A DNA stretch of 64,000 nt from Calliopsis andreniformis. Taxonomy: Eukaryota; Arthropoda; Insecta; Hymenoptera; Andrenidae. Made by a program: the position numbers and the translations under genes. The stretch lies in the NCBI RefSeq assembly GCF_051401765.1, contig NW_027480535.1, forward strand, positions 372,001 to 436,000, in the 5' to 3' direction. The notes beneath the pieces were generated by a model. It was not told the DNA's origin and searched no databases. It saw only the letters and a program-made list of their open reading frames with translations. Each line of letters starts with the position of its first letter. Position 1 is the stretch's first letter. Below are positions 52,300 through 63,720 of the stretch, piece by piece.

Positions 52300-54400
52300 G
52301 ACTGAGTGTTGAGGGTTGAGTGATGAGAATTGATGTTTGTTGATAGAGATTTGAAGATTGCAGATTGAGTATTGAGTATTTAATACTCTTAACAGAGGAT
52401 ATTCTATTGGGGATTGAGGATTGACAACTGATTGTTGAGGACTGAGGGCTGAAGATTGAGGATTCAGGATTGAGGATTCAGAATTGTGGTTTGAGGACTG
52501 AGGATTGAAGATTCAAGATTGAGTATTGAGGATTGAGGATTGAGGGTTGAGGATTGAGGATTGAGGATTGAGGATTCAGGATGAGGGCTGAGGGTTGAAG
52601 ATTGAGGTTTGAGGACTCAGGACTGAGGATTGAGGATTGAGAATTGAGGATTGAGGATTGAGGATTGAAGATTGAGGATAGGGTATTGAGGATAGAAGAA
52701 TGAGGATTGAGGATGGGCGGTTGAGGATTGAGGATTGAAGATTGAGTATTCAGGATTGGAGATTGACGATTGAGGATTGAGGATTGAGGATCGAGGATTG
52801 AGGATTGAGTGTTGAGGGTTGAGTGATGAGGATTGATGTTTGTGGATAGAGATTTGAAGATTGCAGATTGAGTATTGAGTATCGAAACCTGTGAATTGAG
52901 GATATTCTATTGAGGATTGAGGATTGACAACTGATTGTTGAGGACTGAGGGCCGAAGATTGAGGATTCAGGGTTGAGGGTTCAGAATTGAGGTTTGAGGA
53001 CTGAGGATTGAGGATTGAGGATTGAGGATTGAGGATTGAGTATTGAGGATTGAAGATTAGGGATTGAGGATTGAGGATCGAGGATTGAGGATGACGGCTG
53101 AGGGTTCAGGATTGAGGTTCGAGGATTGAGGGCTGAGGATTGAGGATTGATGATGGAGTATTGAGGATTGAAGATTGAGGATTGAGGATTGAGGATTGAG
53201 GATTGGGGATTGAGGATTGAGGATTGAAAGTTGTGGACTGGGGACTGAGTGTTGAGGGTTGAGTGATAAGAATTGGTGTTTGTGGATAGAGATATAAAGA
53301 TTGCAGATCGAGTATTGAGTATTGAAAACTGTGAATTGATGATATTCTATTGAGGATTGAGAATTGACAACTGATAGTTGAGGACTGAGGGCTGAAGATT
53401 GAGGATTCAGGATTGAGGATTCAGGACTGTGGTTTGAGGACTGAGGATTGAGGATTGAGTATTGGGGATTGAGGATTGAGGATCGAGGATTGAAGATTGA
53501 AGATTGGGTATTGAGGATTGAACATTGAGGACTGAGGATTGAGGATTGAGGATTGAGGATTGAGGATTGAAGATTGAATATTGATCATTGAAGGTTGAGG
53601 ATTGAGGATTGAGGGTTGTGGTTTCAGGACGAGGACTGAGTGTTGTGGATTCAGGATGAGGACTGAGGGTTGAGTATTGGTGTTTGAGGTCTGAGGATTG
53701 AGGATAGAGGATTGAGAATTGAGGATTGAGGATTGAGGATTGAAGATTGAGGATTGGACATTGAGGATTGAAGAATGAGGACTGAGGATGGAGGATTGAG
53801 GATTGAGGATTGAAGATTGAGTATTGAGGATTGAAGATTGAGGATTGAGGATTGAGCATTGAGGATTGAGCATTGAGGATTGAGGATTGAGGACTGAGGG
53901 TTGAAGATTGAGGATTGAGGATTGAGGATCGAGGATTGAGGATGAGGGCTGAGGGTTGAGGATTGAGGTTTGAGGATTAAGGGCTGAGGATTGAGGATTG
54001 ATGATTGAGTATTGAGGATTGAAGATTGAGAATTGAGGATTGAGGATTAAGGATTGAGGATTGAGGATTGAGGATTGAAAATTGAGGACTGGGGACTGAG
54101 TGTTGAGGGTTGAGTGATAAGAATTGGTGTTTGTGGATAGAGATTTAAAGATTGCAGATTGAGTATTGAGTAATGAAAACCGTGAATTGATGATATTCTA
54201 TTGAGGATTGAGAATTGACAACTGATTGTTGAGGACTGAGGGCTGAAGATTGAGGATTCAGGATTGAGAATTCAGAATTGAGGATTGAGGACTGAGGACT
54301 GAGGATTGAAGATTGAGTATTGAGGATTGAAGATAGAGGATTAAGGATTGAGGATTGGGGATTGAGGATCTAGGATTGAAAATTGATTATTGAGGATTGA
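52300..54400 (+). repeat. Duplicated block D, copy 1
   Basis: This matches 59,285-61,385 at a constant offset of 6,985 bases. Examples are ATTCAAG at 52,511 and 59,496, the 27-base repeat pair at 53,616 and 60,601, and GAATTC at 54,268 and 61,253. It contains four cassette I copies of three subtypes. Confidence 0.8.
53616..53669 (+). repeat. 27-base minisatellite, two units
   Basis: The units start at 53,616 and 53,643. The first has TTGTGGTTTCAGG and the second TTGTGGATTCAGGATG. The same pair occurs at 60,601-60,654, within the 6,985-base duplication. Confidence 0.85.
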
Positions 54401-54890
54401 AGATTGAGGATTGAGGATTGAGGATTGAGAATTGAGAGTTGAGGATAAGGACTGAGGGTTGAGAATTGAGGTTTGAGGAATGAGGATTGAGGATTGAGGA
54501 TTGAAGATTGAAGATTGGGTATTGATGATTGAAGATTGAGGATGGAGGATTGAGGCTTGAGGATTGAGGACGAGGACTGACAGTTGAGGATTGTGGTTTG
54601 GGGATTGAGGGTTGTGGATTGAGTATTGAGGATTGAGAATTGAGGATTGGGGACTGAGTGTTGAGGGTTGAGTGATGAGAATTGATGTTTGTGGATAGAG
54701 ATTTGAAGATTGCAGATTGAGTATTGGGTATTGAATACTGTGAATTGAGGATATTCTACTGGGGATTGAGGATTGACAACTGATTGTTGAGGACTGAGGG
54801 CTGAAGATTGAGGATTCAGGATTGAGGATTCAGAATTGTGGTTTGAGGACTGAGGATTGAGGATTGAGGATAGGGAATTGAGGATTGAGG

Positions 54891-55514
54891 ATTGAGGATT
54901 GAAGATTGAGAATAGGGTATTGAGGATTGAAGAATGGGGATTGAGGATGGGCGATTGAGGATCGAGGATTGAAGATTGAGTATTCGGGATTGGAGATTGA
55001 CGATTGAGGATTGAGGATTGAGGATCGAGGATTGAGGACTGAGGAATGAAGATTGAGTATCGAGGATTGAAGATTGAGGATTGAGGATTGAAGATTGAGG
55101 ATTGTGGATTGTGGATTGAGGATTGAGTATTGAAGATTGAGGATTGGGGATTGAGGATTGAGGATTGAGGATGAGGGCTGAGGGTTGAACATTGAGGTTT
55201 GAGGACTCAGGACTGAGGATTGAGGATTGGGAATTGAGGACTGAGGATTGAGGATTGAAGATTGAGAATAGGGTATTGAGGATTGAAGAATGGGGATTGA
55301 GGATGGGCGATTGAGGATCGAGGATTGAAGATTGAGTATTCGGGATTGGAGATTGACGATTGAGGATTGAGGATTGAGGATCGAGGATTGAGGACTGAGG
55401 AATGAAGATTGAGTATCGAGGATTGAAGATTGAGGATTGAGGATTGAAGATTGAGGATTGTGGATTGTGGATTGAGGATTGAGTATTGAAGATTGAGGAT
55501 TGGGGATTGAGGAT
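54891..55514 (+). repeat. 356-base tandem duplication
   Basis: Landmarks AGAATAGGGTATTG (54,909 and 55,265) and TTCGGGATTGGAG (54,983 and 55,339) are both 356 bases apart. The similar part covers about 54,891-55,158 and 55,247-55,514. A third similar segment starts near 63,721 and reaches the window end. Confidence 0.8.
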
Positions 55515-57147
55515 TGACGATTGAGGATTGAGTATTGAGGATTGAGAATTGAGGATTGAGGATTGAAGATTGAGTATTGAGGAATGAACATTGAGGATTG
55601 AGGATTGAGGATTGAGGATTGAAGATTGAGGATTGAGGATTGAGGATTAAAGGTTGAGCATTGAGGATTGAAGATTGAGGATTGATGATTCAGGATTGAG
55701 GATTGAGGATTGAGGATTGAGTATTGAAAATTGAGGGTTGATGATTGAGGATTGAGGATTGAGGATTGAGGATTGAGTATTGGGGATTGAGGATTGAAGA
55801 TTGAGGATTGAGGATTGAGGATTAATGATTGAGTATTGAGGATGGAAGATTGAGAATTGAGGATTGAGGATTGAACATTGAGGACTGAGTGTTGAGGGCT
55901 GAGTGATGAGAATTGATGTTTGTGGATAGAGATTTGAAGATTGCAGATTGAGTATTGAGTTATGAAACCTGTGAATTGAGGATATTCTATTGAGAATTGA
56001 GGATTGACAACTGATTGTTGAGGACTGAGGGCTGAAGATTGAGGATTCAGGATTCAGGATTCAGAATTGAGGTTTGAGGACTGAGGATTGAGGATTGAGG
56101 GTTGAGGATTGAGGATTGAGGATTGAGGATTGAAGACTCAGTATTGAGGATTGAAGATTGAGGATTGAGGATTGAGGATTGAGGATTGAGGATTGAGGAT
56201 TGAGGATTGAGGATTGAGTACTGAAGATTGAGTATTCATGACTGAGGATTGAGGATTGAGGATTGATGACTGAGGATTGAGGATTGAGGATTGAGGATTG
56301 AGGATTGAAGATTGAATATTGATGATTGAAGATTGGGGATTGAGGATTGAGTGTTGTGGATTGAGGGCGAGGACTGAGGGTTGAGTATAGATGTTTGAGT
56401 TCTGAGGATTGAGGATTGAGGATTGAGAATAGAGGATTGAGGGTGGAGGATTGAAGATTGAGGATTTGGTGATGAGGATTGAAGAATGAGGATTGAGGAT
56501 TGAGGGTTGAGGATTGAGGATTGAGGATTGAGGATTGAGGACTGAGTATTGAAGATTGAGGATTGATGATTGAGGATTGAGGATTGAGGATTGAGGATTG
56601 AGGATTGAGTATTGGGGATTGAGGATTGAAGGTTGAGGATTGAGGATTGAGGATTAATGATTGGGTATTGAGGATTGAACATTGAGGACTGAGTGTTGAC
56701 GGTTGAGTGATGAGAATTGATGTTTGTGGATAGAGATTTGAAGATTGCAGATTGAGTATTGAGTATTTAATACTGTGAACTGAGGATATTCTATTGGGGA
56801 TTGAGGATTGACAACTGATTGTTGAGGACTGAGGGCTGAAGATTGAGGATTCAGTGTTGAGGGTTCAGAATTGAGGTTTGAGGACTGAGGATTGAAGATT
56901 GAGGATTGAGGATTGAGGACTGAGTATTGAGGGTTGAAGATTGAGGATTGAGGATTGAGGATCGAGGATTGAGGATGAGGGCTGAGGGTTGAGGATTGAT
57001 GTTTGAGGATTGAGGGCTGAGGATTGAGGATTGATGATTGAGTATTGAGGATTGAAGATTGAGAATTGAGGATTGAGGATTAAGGATTGAGGACTGAGGA
57101 TTGAGGATTGAAAATTGAGGACTGGCGACTGAGCGTTGAGGGTTGAG

Positions 57148-59720
57148 TGATAAGAATTGGTGTTTGTGGATAGAGATTTAAAGATTGCAGATTGAGTATT
57201 GAGTATTGAAAACCGTGAATTGACGATATTCTGTTGAGGATTGAGAATTGACAACTGATTGTTGAGGACTGAGGGCTGAAGATTGAGGATTCAGGATTGA
57301 GAATTCAGAATTGAGGATTGAGGACTGAGGACTGAGGATTGAAGATTGAGTATTGAGGATTGAAGATAGAGGATTAAGGATTGAGGATTGGGGATTGAGG
57401 ATCTAGGATTGAAAATTGATTATTGAGGATTGAAGATTGAGGATTGAGGATTGAGGATTGAGAATTGAGAATTGAGGATAAGGTCTGAGGGTTGAGGATT
57501 GAGGTTTGAGGAATGAGGATTGAGGTTTGAGGATTGAGGATTGAAGATTGAGTATTGATGATTGAAGATTGAGGGTGGAGGGTTGAGGCTTGAGGATTGA
57601 GGACGAGGACTGACAGTTGAGGATTGTGGTTTGAGGATTGAGGGTTGTGGATTGAGAATTGAGGATGAGGACTGAGGTTTGCGGATTGATGACTGAGGAT
57701 TGAGGATTGAGGATTGATGATTGCGGATTGAGGATTGAAGATTGAGTATTGAGGATTGAATATTGAGGACTGAGGATTGAGTATTGAGGATTGAAGATTG
57801 AGTATTGAGGATTGAAGATTGAGGATTGAGGATTGAGGATTGAGAATTGAGGATTGAGGATTGAGGATTGAGGATAGAGAATTGAAGATTGAGGATTGGG
57901 GACTGGGTGTTGAGGGTTGAGTGATGAGGATTGATGTTTGTGGATAGAGATTTGAAGATTGCAGTTTGAGTATTGAGTATTGAAACCTGTGGATTGAGGA
58001 AATTCTATTGAGGATTGAGGATTGACAACTGATTGTTGAGGTCTGAGGGCTGAAGATTGAGGATTCAGGGTTGAGGATTCAGAATTGAGGTTTGAGGACT
58101 GAGGATTGAGGATTGAGGATTGAGGATTGAGGATTGAGGATTGAGGATTGAGGATTGAAGATTGAGTATTGAGGATTGAAGATTGAGGATTGAGGATTGA
58201 GGATTGAAGATTGAATATTGAGGATTGAAGATTGAGGATTGAGGATTGAGGATTGAGGATTGAGGACTGTGGATTGAGGATTGAGTATTGAGCATTGAGG
58301 ATTGAAGATTGAGGACTGTTGATTGAGGATTGAAGATTGAGGATTAAGGATTGAGGATTGAGGATTGAGGTTTGAGGAATGAGGATTGAGGATTGAGGAT
58401 TGAGGATTGAGGATTGAGTATTGAGGATTGAAGATTGAGGATTGAGGATTGAGGATCGAGGGTTGAGGATGAGGGCTGAGGGTTGAGGATTGAGGTTTGA
58501 GGATTGAGGGCTGAGGATTGAGGATTGATGATTGAGTATTGAGAATTGAAGATTGAGGATTGAGGATTGAGGATTGAGGATTGAGGATTGAGGGTTGAGG
58601 ATTGAAAATTGAGGACTGGGGACTGAGTGTTGAGGGTTGAGTGATAAGAATTGGTATTTGTGGATAGAGATTTAAAGATTGCAGATTGACTATTGAGTAT
58701 AGAAAACTGTGAATTGATGATATTCTATTGAGGATTGAGAATTGACATCTGATTGTTGAGGACTGAGGGCTGAAGATTGAGGATTCAGGATTGAGGATTC
58801 AGGACTGTGGTTTGAGGACTGAGGATTGAGTATTGAGGATTGGGGATTGAGGCTTGAAGATCGAGGATTGAAGATTGAAGATTGGGTATTGAGGGTTGAA
58901 CATTGAGGACTGAGGATTGAGGATTGAGGATTGAGGATTGAGGATTGAAGATTGAATATTGATGATTGAAGGTTGAGGATTGAGGATTGAGGGTTGTGGA
59001 TTCAGGACGAGGACTGAGGGTTGAGTATTGATGTTTGAGGTCTGAGGATTGAGGATAGATGATTGAGAATTGAGGATTGAGGATTGAGGACTGAAGATTG
59101 AGGATTGATGATTGAGGATTGAGGATTGAGGATTGAGGATTGAGGACTGGGTATTGAAGATTGAGGATTGATGATTGAGGATTGAGGGTAGAGGATTGAG
59201 GATTGAGTATTGGGGATTGAGGATTGAAGATTGAGGATTGAGGATTGAGGATTAATGATTGGGTATTGAGGATTGAACATTGAGGACTGAGTGTTGAGGG
59301 TTGAGTGATGAGAATTGATGTTTGTGGATAGAGATTTGAAGATTGCAGATTGAGTATTGAGTATTTAATACTGTGAACTGAGGATATTCTATTGGGGATT
59401 GAGGATTGACAACTGATTGTTGAGGACTGAGGGCTGAAGATTGAGGATTCAGGATTGAGGATTCAGAATTGTGGTTTGAGGACTGAGGATTGAAGATTCA
59501 AGATTGAGTATTGAGGATTGAGGATTGAGGGTTGAGGATTGAGGATTGAGGATTGAGGATTCAGGATGAGGGCTGAGGGTTGAAGATTGAGGTTTGAGGA
59601 CTCAGGACTGAGGATTGAGGATTGAGAATTGAGGATTGAGGATTGAGGATTGAAGATTGAGGATAGGGTATTGAGGATAGAAGAATGAGGATTGAGGATG
59701 GGCGGTTGAGGATTGAGGAT
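57148..59720 (+). repeat. Duplicated block E, copy 1
   Basis: This matches 61,100-63,720 with an offset of 3,952 on the left (GAATTC 57,301 and 61,253), 4,007 in the middle (GACTGT 58,265 and 62,272) and 4,061 on the right. The last step is explained by two extra 27-base units in the downstream copy. Between about 57.95 and 58.25 kb the two copies differ strongly, including the cassette I subtype. Confidence 0.75.
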
Positions 59721-61385
59721 TGAAGATTGAGTATTCAGGATTGGAGATTGACGATTGAGGATTGAGGATTGAGGATCGAGGATTGAGGATTGAGTGTTGA
59801 GGGTTGAGTGATGAGGATTGATGTTTGTGGATAGAGATTTGAAGATTGCAGATTGAGTACTGAGTATCGAAACCTGTGAATTGAGGATATTCTATTGAGG
59901 ATTGAGGATTGACAACTGATTGTTGAGGACTGAGGGCCGAAGATTGAGGATTCAGGGTTGAGGGTTCAGAATTGAGGTTTGAGGACTGAGGATTGAGGAT
60001 TGAGGATTGAGGATTGAGGATTGAGTATTGACGATTGAAGATTGAGGATTGAGGATTGAGGATCGAGGATTGAGGATGACGGCTGAGGGTTCAGGATTGA
60101 GGTTCGAGGATTGAGGGCTGAGGATTGAGGATTGATGATGGAGTATTGAGGATTGAAGATTGAGGATTGAGGATTGAGGATTGAGGATTGGGGATTGAGG
60201 ATTGAGGATTGAAAATTGTGGACTGGGGACTGAGTGTTGAGGGTTGAGTGATAAGAATTGGTGTTTGTGGATAGAGATATAAAGATTGCAGATCGAGTAT
60301 TGAGTATTGAAAACTGTGAATTGATGATATTCTATTGAGGATTGAGAATTGACAACTGATTGTTGAGGACTGAGGGCTGAAGATTGAGGATTCAGGATTG
60401 AGGATTCAGGACTGTGGTTTGAGGACTGAGGATTGAGGATTGAGTATTGGGGATTGAGGATTGAGGATCGAGGATTGAAGATTGAAGATTGGGTATTGAG
60501 GATTGAACATTGAGGACTGAGGATTGAGGATTGAGGATTGAGGATTGAGGATTGAAGATTGAATATTGATCATTGAAGGTTGAGGATTGAGGATTGAGGG
60601 TTGTGGTTTCAGGACGAGGACTGAGGGTTGTGGATTCAGGATGAGGACTGAGGGTTGAGTATTGGTGTTTGAGGTCTGAGGATTGAGGATAGAGGATTGA
60701 GAATTGAGGATTGAGGATTGAGGATTGAAGATTGAGGATTGGACATTGAGGATTGAAGAATGAGGACTGAGGATGGAGGATTGAGGATTGAGGATTGAAG
60801 ATTGAGTATTGAGGATTGAAGATTGAGGATTGAGGATTGAGCATTGAGGATTGAGCATTGAGGATTGAGGATTGAGGACTGAGGGTTGAAGATTGAGGAT
60901 TGAGGATTGAGGATCGAGGATTGAGGATGAGGGCTGAGGGTTGAGGATTGAGGTTTGAGGATTGAGGGCTGAGGATTGAGGATTGATGATTGAGTATTGA
61001 GGATTGAAGATTGAGAATTGAGGATTGAGGATTAAGGATTGAGGATTGAGGATTGAGGATTGAAAATTGAGGACTGGGGACTGAGTGTTGAGGGTTGAGT
61101 GATAAGAATTGGTGTTTGTGGATAGAGATTTAAAGATTGCAGATTGAGTATTGAGTATTGAAAACCGTGAATTGATGATATTCTATTGAGGATTGAGAAT
61201 TGACAACTGATTGTTGAGGACTGAGGGCTGAAGATTGAGGATTCAGGATTGAGAATTCAGAATTGAGGATTGAGGACTGAGGACTGAGGATTGAAGATTG
61301 AGTATTGAGGATTGAAGATAGAGGATTAAGGATTGAGGATTGGGGATTGAGGATCTAGGATTGAAAATTGATTATTGAGGATTGA
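59285..61385 (+). repeat. Duplicated block D, copy 2
   Basis: This is the homologue of 52,300-54,400 at +6,985. Its first few hundred bases match a further partial copy starting near 63.3 kb at +4,061 (ATTCAAG at 63,557), which runs towards the window end. Its right end overlaps the start of block E copy 2. Confidence 0.8.
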
Positions 61386-63720
61386 AGATTGAGGATTGAG
61401 GATTGAGGATTGAGAATTGAGAATTGAGGATAAGGTCTGAGGGTTGAGGATTGAGGTTTGAGGAATGAGGATTGAGGTTTGAGGATTGAGGATTGAAGAT
61501 TGAGTATTGATGATTGAAGATTGAGGGTGGAGGATTGAGGCTTGAGGATTGAGGACGAGGACTGACAGTTGAGGATTGTGGTTTGAGGATTGAGGGTTGT
61601 GGATTGAGAATTGAGGATGAGGACTGAGGTTTGCGGATTGATGACTGAGGATTGAGGATTGAGGATTGATGATTGCGGATTGAGGATTGAAGATTGAGTA
61701 TTGAGGATTGAATATTGAGGACTGAGGATTGAGTATTGAGGATTGAAGATTGAGTATTGAGGATTGAAGATTGAGGATTGAGGATTGAGGATTGAGAATT
61801 GAGGATTGAGGATTGAGGATTGAGGATAGAGAATTGAAGATTGAGGATTGGGGACTGGGTGTTGAGGGTTGAGTGATGAGTATTGATGTTTGTGGATAGA
61901 GATTTGAAGATTGCAGATTGAGTATTGAGTATTGAATACTGTGAATTGAGGATATTCCATTGGTGATTGAGGATTGACAACTGATTGTTGAGGACTGAGG
62001 GCTGAAGATTGAGGATTCAGGATTGAGGATTCAGAATTGTGGTTTGAGGACTGAGGATTGAAGATTGAAGATTGAGTATTGAGGATTGAAGATTGAGGGT
62101 TGAGGACCGAGGATTGAGGATTGAGGACTGAGGATGAGGGCTGAGGGTTGAAGATTGAGGTTTGAGGACTCAGGACTGAGGATTGAGGATTGAGAATTGA
62201 GGATTGAGGATTGAGGATTGAAGATTGAGGATTAAGGATTGAGGATTGAGGATTGAGGATTGAGGATTGAGGACTGTGGATTGAGGATTGAGTATTGAGC
62301 ATTGAGGATTGAAGATTGAGGACTGTTGATTGAGGATTGAAGATTGAGGATTAAGGATTGAGGATTGAGGATTGAGGTTTGAGGAATGAGGATTGAGGAT
62401 TGAGGATTGAGGATTGAGGATTGAGTATTGAGGATTGAAGATTGAGGATTGAGGATTGAGGATCGAGGGTTGAGGATGAGGGCTGAGGGTTGAGGATTGA
62501 GGTTTGAGGATTGAGGGCTGAGGATTGAGGATTGATGATTGAGTATTGAGAATTGAAGATTGAGGATTGAGGATTGAGGATTGAGGATTGAGGATTGAGG
62601 GTTGAGGATTGAAAATTGAGGACTGGGGACTGAGTGTTGAGGGTTGAGTGATAAGAATTGGTATTTGTGGATAGAGATTTAAAGATTGCAGATTGACTAT
62701 TGAGTATTGAAAACTGTGAATTGATGATATTCTATTGAGGATTGAGAATTGACAACTGATTGTTGAGGACTGAGGGCTGAAGATTGAGGATTCAGGATTG
62801 AGGATTCAGGACTGTGGTTTGAGGACTGAGGATTGAGTATTGAGGATTGGGGATTGAGGATTGAAGATCGAGGATTGAAGATTGAAGATTGGGTATTGAG
62901 GGTTGAACATTGAGGACTGAGGATTGAGGATTGAGGATTGAGGATTGAGGATTGAAGATTGAATATTGATGATTGAAGGTTGAGGATTGAGGATTGAGGG
63001 TTGTGGATTCAGGACGAGGACTGAGGGTTGTGGATTCAGGACGAGGACTGAGGGTTGTGGATTCAGGACGAGGACTGAGGGTTGAGTATTGATGTTTGAG
63101 GTCTGAGGATTGAGGATAGATGATTGAGAATTGAGGATTGAGGATTGAGGACTGAAGATTGAGGATTGATGATTGAGGATTGAGGATTGAGGATTGAGGA
63201 TTGAGGACTGGGTATTGAAGATTGAGGATTGATGATTGAGGATTGAGGGTAGAGGATTGAGGATTGAGTATTGGGGATTGAGGATTGAAGATTGAGGATT
63301 GAGGATTGAGGATTAATGATTGGGTATTGAGGATTGAACATTGAGGACTGAGTGTTGAGGGTTGAGTGATGAGAATTGATGTTTGTGGATAGAGATTTGA
63401 AGATTGCAGATTGAGTATTGAGTATTTAATACTGTGAACTGAGGATATTCTATTGGGGATTGAGGATTGACAACTGATTGTTGAGGACTGAGGGCTGAAG
63501 ATTGAGGATTCAGGATTGAGGATTCAGAATTGTGGTTTGAGGACTGAGGATTGAAGATTCAAGATTGAGTATTGAGGATTGAGGATTGAGGGTTGAGGAT
63601 TGAGGATTGAGGATTGAGGATTCAGGATGAGGGATGAGGGTTGAAGATTGAGGTTTGAGGACTCAGGACTGAGGATTGAGGATTGAGAATTGAGGATTGA
63701 GGATTGAGGATTGAAGATTG
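61100..63720 (+). repeat. Duplicated block E, copy 2
   Basis: This is the homologue of 57,148-59,720. It carries the expanded 27-base repeat (three units at 63,001-63,081 against one near 58,995). Its cassette I near 61.9 kb is of a different subtype from the positional partner near 57.9 kb. After about 63,720 the array resembles 55,265 onward (offset about 8,456) up to the window end. Confidence 0.75.
63001..63081 (+). repeat. 27-base minisatellite, three units
   Basis: A 27-base unit running from TTGTGGATTCAGG to GGACTGAGGG is repeated three times (starts 63,001, 63,028 and 63,055). The positional partner near 58,995 has one unit; the related sites at 53,616-53,669 and 60,601-60,654 have two. 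Twenty-seven is four heptamers minus one base. Confidence 0.88.

Larger units (their letters stand above)
50588..63540 (+). repeat. Cassette I dense zone, 18 copies of subtypes a, c, d and e
   Basis: Anchors lie near 50,623 (d), 52,334 (c), 52,838 (a), 53,278 (d), 54,129 (d), 54,687 (e), 55,918 (a), 56,722 (c), 57,162 (d), 57,936 (a), 58,654 (d), 59,330 (c), 59,823 (a), 60,263 (d), 61,114 (d), 61,888 (e), 62,661 (d) and 63,381 (c). Subtype d carries GATAAGAATTGGTGTTTG (GGTATTTG in two copies), GAATTGATGATATTC and GAGAATTGACAACTG. Subtype e has GAATACTGTGAATTG. The order of subtypes is partly repeated because of blocks D and E. Confidence 0.82.

Noticed and set aside
2180..63540. CRISPR array (conserved cassettes separated by variable sequence)
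   Set aside because: Cassettes are about 167 bases, spacing is irregular (329 bases to several kb), and the sequence between them is the same heptamer satellite with no unique spacers. No cas genes are present.
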